38,861 nt of DNA from Pseudomonadota bacterium. GTDB taxonomy: Bacteria; Pseudomonadota; Alphaproteobacteria; Acetobacterales; Acetobacteraceae. The notes under the pieces were generated by a model, which ran no database searches, was not told the DNA's origin, and worked only from the letters and a program-made list of their open reading frames with translations. Made by a program: the position numbers and the translations under genes. Positions 15,352-23,404 of the stretch are shown piece by piece. Each line of letters starts with the position of its first letter. Positions within the stretch are counted from its first letter, which is position 1. The stretch lies in assembly GCA_021784255.1 (NCBI GenBank), contig JAJXSZ010000001.1, positions 1-38,861 of the forward strand, read 5' to 3'.

Positions 15352-16317
15352 TCAGGGGTCTGCGGCCGACAGCCCCGGCGGGTCAAGGGCGGGGCCCTGC
15401 CACAGCAATTTTCTTGCCTCGCCGGCATCGCGCGCGATCTGCGCCCGGAGGGCGTCAAGGCTCGGGAACTTCCGCTCCTCGCGCAGGAAGGCCAGCAGCG
15501 AAACGCCGACCTCCTGGCCATAGAGATCTTCGGCAAAATCGAACAGATGCGCCTCGACCCGGCTTTTCGGCGCTTCGCCCAGCGTCGGCCGGCGGCCGAT
15601 ATTCGCCACCCCCGGCAGCGCGCGTCCGTCCGCGAGCCGGACCCGGACCGCATAGACCCCCCGCGCCGGCTCCAGATGCCGCCCGAGCGGCACGTTCGCG
15701 GTCGGGAACCCGATGGTCCGGCCCCGCGCGTCCCCATGCTCGACCGGACCGCGGATGGTCCAGGGCCGGCCGAGCAGGGCGGCCGCGCGCTCCGGATACC
15801 CGTCCTGCAGCAGGCGGCGGATGCGCGAGGAGGAAACCGGCCCCTCCGCATCGGTCAGTGCCGGGACCAGGGTGAGGCCGATGCCCAGCGCCTCCGCGCG
15901 CTCGGCAAGGAAGGCGGTGTTGCCGCCGCGGCGATGGCCGAAGGCGAAGTCGGCGCCGCAGGCCAGGTGGCGCGCGCCAAGGCCCCGATGCAGTACCTCC
16001 ACCACGAATTCCTCCGCCGTCATGGCGCTGAACGCGCGGTCGAACGGCAGCTCGAACAGCAGGGCGGTGCCGAGCTGGCGCAGCGCCGCCGCCCGCTCCA
16101 CCGACAGCGTCAGGCGGAACGGCGGATCGTCGGGGCGGAACAGCTCGCGCGGATGCGGCTCGAAGGTGAGCACGGCGCGGGGCGCGTCCGGCCGCGCCGC
16201 ATGGGTGGCAGCGAGCACCTGGGCATGGCCGCGATGCACGCCGTCGAAGTTTCCGAGCGCCACCGAGGCGCCGCGCGCCGCGGCCGGCAGATCCCGCCAG
16301 GTCGAGAAAATTCGCAA
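15352..16317 (-). CDS. ribF: bifunctional riboflavin kinase / FAD synthetase
   Basis: Makes FMN and FAD from riboflavin. The N-terminal nucleotidyltransferase domain shows ALGNFDGVHRGH (about 21-32), FEPHPRELF, ACGADFAFGHRRGG and SSSRIR. The C-terminal flavokinase domain shows GRTIGFPTANV, GVYAVRV and the VEAHLFDF block. Length of 321 aa is typical. The predicted start at 16317 is TTG, giving MRIFSTWRDL; no ATG or GTG fits before the conserved core. It begins 15 bases after the MaoC-like gene and is probably cotranscribed with it. Confidence 0.95.
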   Translation of the reverse strand: MRIFSTWRDLPAAARGASVALGNFDGVHRGHAQVLAATHAARPDAPRAVLTFEPHPRELFRPDDPPFRLTLSVERAAALRQLGTALLFELPFDRAFSAMTAEEFVVEVLHRGLGARHLACGADFAFGHRRGGNTAFLAERAEALGIGLTLVPALTDAEGPVSSSRIRRLLQDGYPERAAALLGRPWTIRGPVEHGDARGRTIGFPTANVPLGRHLEPARGVYAVRVRLADGRALPGVANIGRRPTLGEAPKSRVEAHLFDFAEDLYGQEVGVSLLAFLREERKFPSLDALRAQIARDAGEARKLLWQGPALDPPGLSAADP

Positions 16318-16332
16318 GGCGAGGAGCGCGGC

Positions 16333-16746
16333 CTAGGACCGCAGCGGCGGCATCACCATCGCCTCGCCCTCGATCACCACCTTGCCGGCGACAACGCATT
16401 CGGTCTTGATCGTTGCGCGCTTCCTGGCCGTATCCACCGACGTGACCTCGACGCGCGCCGTCACCGTGTCGCCGATCCTGACCGGGGCGCGGAACCGCAG
16501 CGTCTGGCCGAGATAGACCGTCCCCGGTCCCGGCAGCCTGGTGCCCAGCACCGCCGAGATCAGACCCGCGGAAAGCATGCCATGGGCGATGCGCTGGCCG
16601 AACTGCGACCGGGCCGCCGCCTCGGCGTCCATATGCACGGGGTTGGTGTCCATGCTGACGGCGGCGAACATGAGGATGTCCGCCTCGGTGATGGTCTTGG
16701 CAATTTCGGCCGTCATCCCGGGCTCGATTTCGTCGAGATACGTCAT
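16333..16746 (-). CDS. MaoC-like (R)-specific enoyl-CoA hydratase / dehydratase
   Basis: Single hot-dog domain of 137 aa. The hydratase-2 motif region AAVSMDTNPVHMD holds the catalytic Asp33 and His38, followed by FGQRIAHGMLSAGLIS, as in PhaJ-type (R)-hydratases. These supply (R)-3-hydroxyacyl-CoA to polymer or lipid synthesis; no polyhydroxyalkanoate genes are nearby. The ATG overlaps the stop of the upstream GNAT gene (ATGA, 16746-16743), so the two are likely translated together. The substrate is not known. Confidence 0.88.
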   Translation of the reverse strand: MTYLDEIEPGMTAEIAKTITEADILMFAAVSMDTNPVHMDAEAAARSQFGQRIAHGMLSAGLISAVLGTRLPGPGTVYLGQTLRFRAPVRIGDTVTARVEVTSVDTARKRATIKTECVVAGKVVIEGEAMVMPPLRS

Positions 16747-17648
16747 GCGCTGGTTCCGTCCTGTCGCGGTGGCGGCGCGTTGTGGGCCAGGAGCGGCTGG
16801 CCGTCCAGCCGCCTCGCGTAGAGGTGGCGGGCGTGGCCGCGCGGGTGGTCCGGCACCGTGCCGAAGCGGGTGTAGCCGAGCCTCTCGTAGAAGCCGGGCG
16901 CCTGGAAGCTGCAGGTATCGAGATAGACGCCGACGCAGCCGCGACCGGCCGCGCGCCGCTCCGCCTCGCGCAGCAGGCGGGTGCCCAGGCCATCGCCACG
17001 CGCCGGCTCGGGCAGCCCCAGAAGTTCGACAAAGAGCCAACGATGCCGGATCCGGCCCCACAGCCCGCCGCCGCCCGGCGCCAGCAGGCCCAGGGACTGG
17101 CGAGGGTTCGGGCCGATGGCGGCGTCCGTGGTCCGGCGCAGCGCCGCCGCCAGCGCCCTGCGTTCCGCCGGATCGACCGCCTCGCGCAGGGTGAAGCCGG
17201 GCGGCGGCGCGGCGGGCCCCGCGCCACCCGGACGGGTGCGATGCAGGAAATAATGGTCGGTGTGACCCACCGGGTGGTCGGGCAGGGCCGCGAATTCCTC
17301 GAACCCCAGCCGGCGGTAGAAGCCAGGCGCCTGGAACGAAAACGTGTGCAGCCAGACCCCCGCCAGGCGATGCCGCGCCGCCACCGCCCGGCAGGCCGCC
17401 ATGATCCCTCGGCCGGCCCCGCTCCGCCGCCATGACGGCGGCAGGTACAGCAGATCGACGTGCAGCCAGTCCCAGTAGGTGACGCCGATCAACCCGCCGA
17501 CGAGGTCCCCCTCGCGGCGCAGGATGGAGATCCAGCGCGCCGGCTCGGACGAACCGCGCCCGGTCATCGCCTCGTTGTAGGCCTCGAGCGGCGCCAGCAC
17601 CCGCTCGCGCGCCGCGTCGTCCTCGGTCTCGACCAGCTCGAACGCCAT
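16743..17648 (-). CDS. two-domain (tandem) GNAT acetyltransferase (301 aa)
   Basis: Two GNAT folds are joined in one chain, at about residues 1-140 and 150-285. Each has an acetyl-CoA loop (RRSGAGRGIM and ARGDGLGTRLL) and ends in almost the same phrase: SFQAPGFYRRLGF in the first and SFQAPGFYERLGY in the second, followed by DHP(V/R)GH. This points to an internal duplication. The start at 17648 (MAFELVETEDD) is chosen; codons upstream to 17771 lie in the divergent promoter region. Substrate unknown. It is the first gene of a run with MaoC-like and ribF, divergent from the hydratase-like gene at 17770, with 121 bases between the starts. Confidence 0.85.
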   Translation of the reverse strand: MAFELVETEDDAARERVLAPLEAYNEAMTGRGSSEPARWISILRREGDLVGGLIGVTYWDWLHVDLLYLPPSWRRSGAGRGIMAACRAVAARHRLAGVWLHTFSFQAPGFYRRLGFEEFAALPDHPVGHTDHYFLHRTRPGGAGPAAPPPGFTLREAVDPAERRALAAALRRTTDAAIGPNPRQSLGLLAPGGGGLWGRIRHRWLFVELLGLPEPARGDGLGTRLLREAERRAAGRGCVGVYLDTCSFQAPGFYERLGYTRFGTVPDHPRGHARHLYARRLDGQPLLAHNAPPPRQDGTSA

Positions 17649-17769
17649 AGGCCAGCGTCGCCGCCCTTGCGGCGTTGCGCAACCGCGCCCCTGTCGCGAT
17701 GGGTCGCGCGCGGGTAACATGACCGGCGACACCGCCACCAAGCCCAACCGCCACCCTGGGGGAACCGCC

Positions 17770-18507
17770 ATGGATGCTGCCGACCTGCTGCTCGCCGCCC
17801 GCCGCGATCCGGCGAAACGCCTCGCCGACCTGCCGGACCCGGTGCGCCCGACGGAACTGGCGGGTGCCTATGCGATCCAGCACCGGGTGATGAGCGCGCT
17901 GGGTCCGATCGGCGGTTGGAAGGTGGGCGCACTGGCGCCGGAAGCGTCGCCGATCTGCGGCGCGCTGCCCGTCTCGGGCATCCTGCCGAGCCCGGCGAAG
18001 CTCGCCGCCGCCACGCACCGGATGCGCGGCATCGAGGCGGAGGTCGCGTTCCGCATCGGCTACGACCTGCCGCCGCGCAGCACGCCATACGCGCGCGAGG
18101 AAGTGATGGCCGCGATGGCCACCGCTCATCCGGCGATCGAAACGCTGGAATCCCGCTACCTCGACATGGACAAGGTGGCGATGCCCTCCAACATCGCCGA
18201 CAGCCAGGGCCATGGCGGCTTCATCCACGGGCCCGGCCGGGCCGACTGGCAGACGATCGACTTCACCAGGGAGACGGTCGAGCAGGCGATCGACGGCGCG
18301 GCGATCCAGCGCACCGGCAACCCGGCGGGCGACATGGTGCGTCTGGTGGTCTGGCTCGCCAATGTCGGCAGCGTCTGGTCGGGCGGCCTCAAGGCCGGCC
18401 AGTTCGTGACCTGCGGCTCCTGGACCGGCAAGACCCTGGCCGGGCCGGCCGCGAAGGTTCGCGTGCGCTTCCCGAGCCTGGGCGAGGTCGCGCTCGACTA
18501 CACCTGA
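17770..18507 (+). CDS. 2-oxopent-4-enoate hydratase / FAA-hydrolase family protein (245 aa, paralogue)
   Basis: Same superfamily as the gene at 1180-1965. Conserved positions are Lys51 in GGWKVGA, Glu89 and Glu91 in RGIEAEVAFRIG, Glu127 in IETLESRY, and the C-terminal VTCGSWTGKT block, where hydratases of this branch usually have a GS.TG motif. The start at 17770 has GGGGGAA at proper spacing; 17719 is an in-frame alternative. It faces the GNAT gene divergently and ends 10 bases inside the convergent M20 gene. The real substrate is unknown. The two paralogues differ clearly, so this is not a recent duplication. Confidence 0.84.
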   Translation: MDAADLLLAARRDPAKRLADLPDPVRPTELAGAYAIQHRVMSALGPIGGWKVGALAPEASPICGALPVSGILPSPAKLAAATHRMRGIEAEVAFRIGYDLPPRSTPYAREEVMAAMATAHPAIETLESRYLDMDKVAMPSNIADSQGHGGFIHGPGRADWQTIDFTRETVEQAIDGAAIQRTGNPAGDMVRLVVWLANVGSVWSGGLKAGQFVTCGSWTGKTLAGPAAKVRVRFPSLGEVALDYT

Positions 18508-19589
18508 GCGACGCGGCGGGCGAGCTCGGCGAACACCGCCACCGCCCGCTCCAGCGCCGCCACGGCAATGGTCTCGCCGGGCTTGTGTGCCACCTCGATC
18601 GAACCGGGGCCGAGCAGGAAGCACGGCGCGATCGCCGATAGCTCCGATGCGTCGGTGCCGTAGGGCGCGGTGGTCGCGCGCGCGCCCGTGACCTGCTCGA
18701 CCAGCGCGACGAGCGGATGCCCGGCCGCCAGCTCCGGCGGCCGTCCCTCCCACGCCTCGTCCACACCGAGCCCGGCCGCCGCCGCGGCGGCACGCACGCG
18801 CTCGACCACGCGCATCGGCTCGACGCGGGCGGAATAGCGGAACTTGATGCGCACCGTGGCCACCGGCACCGTCACGTTCACCGCCGTTCCGTGGTTGTCG
18901 ATGACCAGGTTGAAGTCGCTGAACGGCGGATCGTAAGCGGCATCCTGGATCGTGGGATCGCTGCGCAGCCACTCGAAGATGTCGCGCATCTCGCCCAGGA
19001 ACGGCACCAGCACCCAGTTGGCGTTGCGCCCGCGCCCGGTGCTGCTGTGCGCCTGCTCGCCACGCGCGGTGATGGTGAAGTGCACGTTCGCGCGGTGGCC
19101 GCGCACCGGCACCATTCCGGTCGGCTCGGCGACCAGGATCGCGCGCGGCCGCACACGCCCGACGAGTTCGGAGCGCGCAACGATCGCCCGCGCGCCCTGC
19201 TTGGTCGTTTCCTCGTCGGTGGTGATCAGCAGGCTCGCCGGCACCTCCGGGGGCAGGGACGCCGCGGCGGCGATGCAGGCGGCGAGCGGGCCCTTCATGT
19301 CCGCCGCCCCGAGACCGTGCAGAACGCCCTCCTCAACGCGCGCCGACCATGGATCCTCGGTCCAGCCGGTGTCGGGCACCGTGTCCATGTGGCCGGAGAA
19401 GGCGAGGCCGCCGGGCGGGCCGCGGTGGGCAACCAGCGCCCGTTTCGCCACGCCGGCAGCGTCCGTGTAGTCCAGCCGCTCGATGTCGAAGCCCGCGAGC
19501 GCGGCTTCCAGACGTTCGGCAATGGGGAGGTTGGAGACCGAGCTGCGGGAATCGATGGCGACAAGGTCGCGGGCCAGGGCGAGAGGCAT
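18498..19589 (-). CDS. M20-family metallodeacylase (ArgE/DapE-like)
   Basis: Zinc-dependent deacylase of the acetylornithine deacetylase / succinyl-diaminopimelate desuccinylase group. Metal and catalytic residues: His67 with Asp69 in SGHMDTVP, Asp97 in GAADMKG, Glu126-Glu127 in TTDEET, Glu155 in VAEPTG, and His335 in EVAHKPGE. The lid or dimerisation domain occupies about 165-275, with GEQAHSSTGRGRNAN. Length of 363 aa is close to the family norm. It is a single gene on its strand, and no arginine or lysine pathway genes adjoin it, so the acyl substrate cannot be named. Confidence 0.9.
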   Translation of the reverse strand: MPLALARDLVAIDSRSSVSNLPIAERLEAALAGFDIERLDYTDAAGVAKRALVAHRGPPGGLAFSGHMDTVPDTGWTEDPWSARVEEGVLHGLGAADMKGPLAACIAAAASLPPEVPASLLITTDEETTKQGARAIVARSELVGRVRPRAILVAEPTGMVPVRGHRANVHFTITARGEQAHSSTGRGRNANWVLVPFLGEMRDIFEWLRSDPTIQDAAYDPPFSDFNLVIDNHGTAVNVTVPVATVRIKFRYSARVEPMRVVERVRAAAAAAGLGVDEAWEGRPPELAAGHPLVALVEQVTGARATTAPYGTDASELSAIAPCFLLGPGSIEVAHKPGETIAVAALERAVAVFAELARRVAQV

Positions 19590-19911
19590 CGCAGGCGTAT
19601 GGAAGCGAATCGCCGCCAGGGCAAACGCCCGCCCAGAGCCATATCCGACCAGATCGAATCATCTGGCCGGATTTCTTGCTCCAGGGAACGCAGCATCGGC
19701 AGCAATCTCCGGTCTGCCTGAGCCGGTCTGTATGAGTCTGTCGGGCTCAGACAGACCGGAGCTTGCGCTCGCGGTGCCGAATCAGCGGCGGGCAGCAGAC
19801 CGCGGCACTCGGCGAATTGCGACGGCGACGCTGCGTGCGCCGGGCACCGGAAGCGACGCCGCGGCCACGCCCCCATTGACCCCGCCACACCGATCCGGCC
19901 AGCCTCGCGCC
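19590..19911. other. intergenic region of 322 bases, mainly the dispersed repeat
   Basis: Divergent promoter space between the M20 gene and the threonine-synthase-like gene. More than a third is copy B of the dispersed repeat. The remaining part (19773-19911) shows no clear -35/-10 pair or operator to me. Confidence 0.6.
19633..19770. repeat. dispersed palindromic repeat, copy B (about 138 bp)
   Basis: Begins ccagagccatatccgacc, the same as the reverse complement of copy A at 10837-10965 apart from one base. It contains the palindrome ccagat-cgaatc-atctgg (19649-19666). It ends in a strong hairpin: 16-base arms at 19709-19724 and 19744-19759 pair with one G·T, around a 19-base loop. The outer end is more degenerate than in copy A. 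It lies in the intergenic region upstream of 19912. Confidence 0.75.
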
Positions 19912-21033
19912 ATGCAACCGACCTATCTCGACCCACGCCGCGGCCGCACCTACCCGCTCGATCCGCCGCGCTGGTGCGGCGACGACGGTTCGCCGCTGTT
20001 CCTCACCGACCTGCCGGGAATCGCACCGGCCGATATCGACGCCAAGGCGCACGGGCTGTGGCGCTATCGCGCGGCATTGCCGATGCCGCAGGCGAAGCCG
20101 GTCACGCTCGGCGAAGGCTGGACGCCGCTGCTGGCGCGCCGCTTCGCCGGGATCGACGTGCAGGTGAAATGCGAATGGGTGATGCCCACCGGCAGCTTCA
20201 AGGATCGCGGCACCTGCGTCATGCTCACCGGGCTGCGCGCGCAGGGCGTCGCCCACGTGCTGGAGGACAGTTCCGGCAACGGCGGCGCGGCCGTCGCCGC
20301 GTATGCCGCGGCGGGGGGGATGGCGGCGACCATCATGGCTCCGGATTCCACCAGCCCCGCCAAGACGCTGGCGATGCGCGCGGCGGGGGCGGCCGTGGAG
20401 CTGATCCCGGGCAACCGCCAGTCGACCGCCGACGCCGCCGTCGCGCGCTCGCGCACCATCTTCTACGCCAGCCACAATTGGCACCCGTTCTTCCTGCACG
20501 GGACCAAGACGCTGGCCTATGAGCTGTGGGAGCAACTGGGTTTCAGGCAGCCGGACAATATCGTCATTCCCTGCGGCGCCGGCTCCAACGTGCTCGGCTG
20601 CGCCATCGGTTTCGGCGAGCTGCTGCGCGCCGGGCAGATCGCGCGGCTGCCGCGCCTGTTCGCCGCCCAGCCGCGCCACTGCGCGCCGGTCGCCGCCGAG
20701 GCCGCGGGCGAACCGCCGCCGCCGATCCGCCAGACCATCGCCGAAGGCACCGCCATCGCGCAGCCGGTGCGGCTGCACGAGGTGGTCGCGGCTCTGCGCG
20801 AAAGCGGCGGCGGCGGCGTGATGGTGGACGAGGAAGCCATCGCCGCGGCAACGCTCGCCCTGGCGCAGGCCGGCCTTTACGTGGAACCGACCTCGGCGCA
20901 GGCGCTGCCGGCGCTGCAGACGCTGCTCGCCGAGGGCCGCATCCGGCGCGGCGAGACGACGGTGATGGTGCTCACCGGCAGCGGCCTCAAGGCGGGGCCG
21001 CGCATCGAGGAAATCCTCGGGCGGTTCCGATGA
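19912..21033 (+). CDS. threonine-synthase-like PLP-dependent enzyme (373 aa)
   Basis: Fold-type II PLP enzyme. PTGSFKDRG carries the Schiff-base lysine, SSGNGGAAVAAYAAAGG is the substrate/phosphate loop, PCGAGSNVLGC resembles the glycine-rich PLP-phosphate loop, and VLTGSGLK lies near the C-terminus. These signatures are closer to threonine synthase than to threonine dehydratase or serine racemase. It lacks homoserine-pathway neighbours, and the next gene encodes a D-amino-acid-type PLP enzyme with an ATGA overlap. It may therefore be a lyase acting on another hydroxy- or phospho-amino acid. The start ATG at 19912 gives MQPTYLDPRRG; upstream in-frame codons fall in the repeat region. Confidence 0.8.
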   Translation: MQPTYLDPRRGRTYPLDPPRWCGDDGSPLFLTDLPGIAPADIDAKAHGLWRYRAALPMPQAKPVTLGEGWTPLLARRFAGIDVQVKCEWVMPTGSFKDRGTCVMLTGLRAQGVAHVLEDSSGNGGAAVAAYAAAGGMAATIMAPDSTSPAKTLAMRAAGAAVELIPGNRQSTADAAVARSRTIFYASHNWHPFFLHGTKTLAYELWEQLGFRQPDNIVIPCGAGSNVLGCAIGFGELLRAGQIARLPRLFAAQPRHCAPVAAEAAGEPPPPIRQTIAEGTAIAQPVRLHEVVAALRESGGGGVMVDEEAIAAATLALAQAGLYVEPTSAQALPALQTLLAEGRIRRGETTVMVLTGSGLKAGPRIEEILGRFR

Positions 21034-22130
21034 AGCTCGACGACCTGCCGACCCCCTGCCTGGTGCTGGACCGCAGGCGCCTGGCGCGCAACCTCGAGCG
21101 CATGGCCAGCGCCGTCGCCATGCTCGGGGTGGCCCTGCGGCCGCACATGAAGACTGCGAAATCGGCCGATGTCGCCCGGCTCGCACTACCGGATGGCGGC
21201 GGCGTTACCGTCTCCACTGTTGCCGAAGCGGAATATTTCCTGGCGCACGGCTTCGGCGACATCATCCTGGGCGCGGCCATCACGCCGCAGAAGCTCGATC
21301 AGGTCGCGCGCCTCAACGCTGCCGGCGGGCAGATCAAGGTGGTGACCGACGATACCGACATGGCCGCCGCGATCGCGCGCCACCCTGGCCGTGTTGACGC
21401 ATTGATCGAGCTCGACTGCGGCGAGGGGCGCAGCGGCATCGGCGCGGACGACGCGGCGCTCGAGGCGATCGCCAACCAGCTCGGCGATCGCCTCGCCGGC
21501 GTCTTCGCCCATGCGGGGCACAGCTACGCCGCGCGCGACCGCGCCGCGCTCACCGCCATCGCAATGCGCGAACGCCACGATGCGGCAGGCGCGGCACGCC
21601 GCCTGCGCGATGCGGGGCACGATTGTCCGATCGTCTCCATCGGCTCCTCGCCCACCGCGCTGATCCCCGGCGACGCCGGGGGCATTACGGAAATCCGGCC
21701 TGGCGTCTACATGTTCGGCGACCTGTTCCAGGCCGAGATCGGCACGCACGGGCGCGAGGACATCGCCGTGACGGTGCTGGCCAGCGTCATCGGCCGCCGG
21801 CCGGCCGAGCGCCGATTGCTCGTCGATGCCGGTTCGCTCGCGCTTTCCCGCGACCGCAGCACCGAGACGACGGCGCATGATTGCGGCTTCGGACTGGTCC
21901 TCGATGCGGGCGGCGAGCCCAGCCTCGGCGAAAGCCGCGTCGTCCGGGTCTGGCAGGAGCACGGGCTCGTGCAACTGGCGCACGGCAGCGTCGAGGGCTT
22001 CGCCATCGGCGGTCGCCTGCGCATCGCGCCCAACCACACCTGCCTCACCTCGGCGGCGCATGACCGCTACTACGTCGTCGATGGCGGCGATGAGGTCGTC
22101 GCGGTCTGGCCCAGGATCAATGGCTGGTAG
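21030..22130 (+). CDS. D-serine dehydratase / D-threonine aldolase-like PLP enzyme (alanine racemase fold)
   Basis: Fold-type III PLP protein of the DSD1 group. The N-terminus MKLDDLPTPCLVLD is typical, and RPHMKTAK (37-44) contains the PLP lysine. The C-terminal metal motif reads APNHTC: eukaryotic-type D-serine dehydratases use His-X-Cys, while D-threonine aldolases have His-X-Asp, so this looks dehydratase-like. Length of 366 aa is normal. The ATG at 21030 overlaps the upstream stop (ATGA), so the two PLP enzymes are probably made together and may act in sequence. Confidence 0.85.
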   Translation: MKLDDLPTPCLVLDRRRLARNLERMASAVAMLGVALRPHMKTAKSADVARLALPDGGGVTVSTVAEAEYFLAHGFGDIILGAAITPQKLDQVARLNAAGGQIKVVTDDTDMAAAIARHPGRVDALIELDCGEGRSGIGADDAALEAIANQLGDRLAGVFAHAGHSYAARDRAALTAIAMRERHDAAGAARRLRDAGHDCPIVSIGSSPTALIPGDAGGITEIRPGVYMFGDLFQAEIGTHGREDIAVTVLASVIGRRPAERRLLVDAGSLALSRDRSTETTAHDCGFGLVLDAGGEPSLGESRVVRVWQEHGLVQLAHGSVEGFAIGGRLRIAPNHTCLTSAAHDRYYVVDGGDEVVAVWPRINGW

Positions 22131-22145
22131 GCCGCCGGCGCGCCG

Positions 22146-23339
22146 CTATTCCGCCGGGACGGCCATGGCGCGCGGCACCGCACCACGGGCGAGGGCGGCG
22201 CAGACCAGGCTCACCATCAGCAAGACCGCGACCAGCGCGAAGACCAGCTCCGGATGGCCCTGATCGATGAGGAAGCCGAACGGTACCGGCGTCAGCGCCG
22301 AGCCGAGCGGCAGGCCCGAGGAGACGAAACCGAAGACCTTGCCCACCTCGCCGGGCGGGGACGCTTCGCGCACCATCATGTCGCGCGGCGTGCGGCTGCA
22401 ACCGGCGGCAAGCCCGGCGGCGAACATCACAGCGGCGACCAGGATATCGGGCAGCGGCAGATAGCCGCCGACGAGCGTGAACAACGCCGAGAGCGTGACC
22501 ACGACCACGGTGAAGGCGAGGTGGCGCGGGGTGCGATCGACCACCGAGCCGCCGACCAGCACGCCAAGCGTCGCGCCGATCATGTACAGGGTGAGCACGG
22601 TGGAAGCCGCGGTGATGCCGATGCCGTGCACCTGGTGCAGCACCGTGATGAGCCAGGATTGCAGCCCGGCGCCCGCCATGGACCCGGTGATGAAGAAGCC
22701 GAGGAACAGCAGCATCGGCCGGGTGAGCAGAAGCTTGTGCCCGGCGACGGCGGGGCCGCGCTCGCGCACGGGTTGGCCCGCGTCCGTCAGGATGCGGCTC
22801 TGCAACAGCACGGCCAGGACCAGCGGCAGGCCAGCCAGGCCCACGAGGCTCACGCCCCAGCGCCAGCCGATCAGCCAGATCAGCCCCGCCATCACCGGCG
22901 GTGCGACCGAAAACCCCACATTGCCCGCGAAGGTATGCAGCGCGAAGGCGCGGCCGGTGCGCTCGCGGCTGATCGAGCCGGAGAGGATCGCATAGTCCGC
23001 GGGATGCACCACGGAATTGCCGATCCCCGAGAGGGCGGCCAGCGCCAGCAACTGCCAATAACTGCCGGCGAGCCCCATCAGCGCGATCGCGGCCGCCATC
23101 AGCCCGACGCCGCCGACGAGATATGGCCGCGCGCCGTGCCGGTCGACGAGGAAGCCCACGGGTGTCTGCAACAGGGCGGTCACCGCCGACATCGTCGCGG
23201 CGATCAGGCCCAGTTGCGCGAACGAGACGTGAAACGCGGGCTGCCAGGCCAGGAACAGCGGCGGCAGGCAGAGCACGTAGAAATGCGACAGGAAATGCCC
23301 GATCCCGATCAGCGTGCTGACACGTGCGTCGCGGCTCAT
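22146..23339 (-). CDS. MFS transporter (397 aa)
   Basis: Twelve hydrophobic segments can be traced. The loop between helices 2 and 3 reads GFLVDRHGARP, a good match to the MFS G-X-X-X-D-R-X-G-R/K signature. GIGHFLSHFY near the N-terminus resembles the fosmidomycin-resistance-type subgroup, but I would not assign a substrate. Start chosen at 23339 (MSRDARVS); 23384 is in frame but precedes the usual N-terminus. It is divergent from the Nudix gene, with 65 bases between the starts, and convergent with the PLP enzyme 15 bases away. Confidence 0.86.
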   Translation of the reverse strand: MSRDARVSTLIGIGHFLSHFYVLCLPPLFLAWQPAFHVSFAQLGLIAATMSAVTALLQTPVGFLVDRHGARPYLVGGVGLMAAAIALMGLAGSYWQLLALAALSGIGNSVVHPADYAILSGSISRERTGRAFALHTFAGNVGFSVAPPVMAGLIWLIGWRWGVSLVGLAGLPLVLAVLLQSRILTDAGQPVRERGPAVAGHKLLLTRPMLLFLGFFITGSMAGAGLQSWLITVLHQVHGIGITAASTVLTLYMIGATLGVLVGGSVVDRTPRHLAFTVVVVTLSALFTLVGGYLPLPDILVAAVMFAAGLAAGCSRTPRDMMVREASPPGEVGKVFGFVSSGLPLGSALTPVPFGFLIDQGHPELVFALVAVLLMVSLVCAALARGAVPRAMAVPAE

Positions 23340-23404
23340 GGGCGGACTCTGCGCGAGGCGCGCGAGCGGGTCAAACAGTGGCAACCACGCAACGAGGAGC
23401 GAGC

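Noticed and set aside
16333..18972. Very long minus-strand frame running from the MaoC-like gene past the GNAT gene
   Set aside because: It is simply open because of high GC; only the last 137 codons match a family, and the rest is antisense or off-frame to GNAT and the hydratase.
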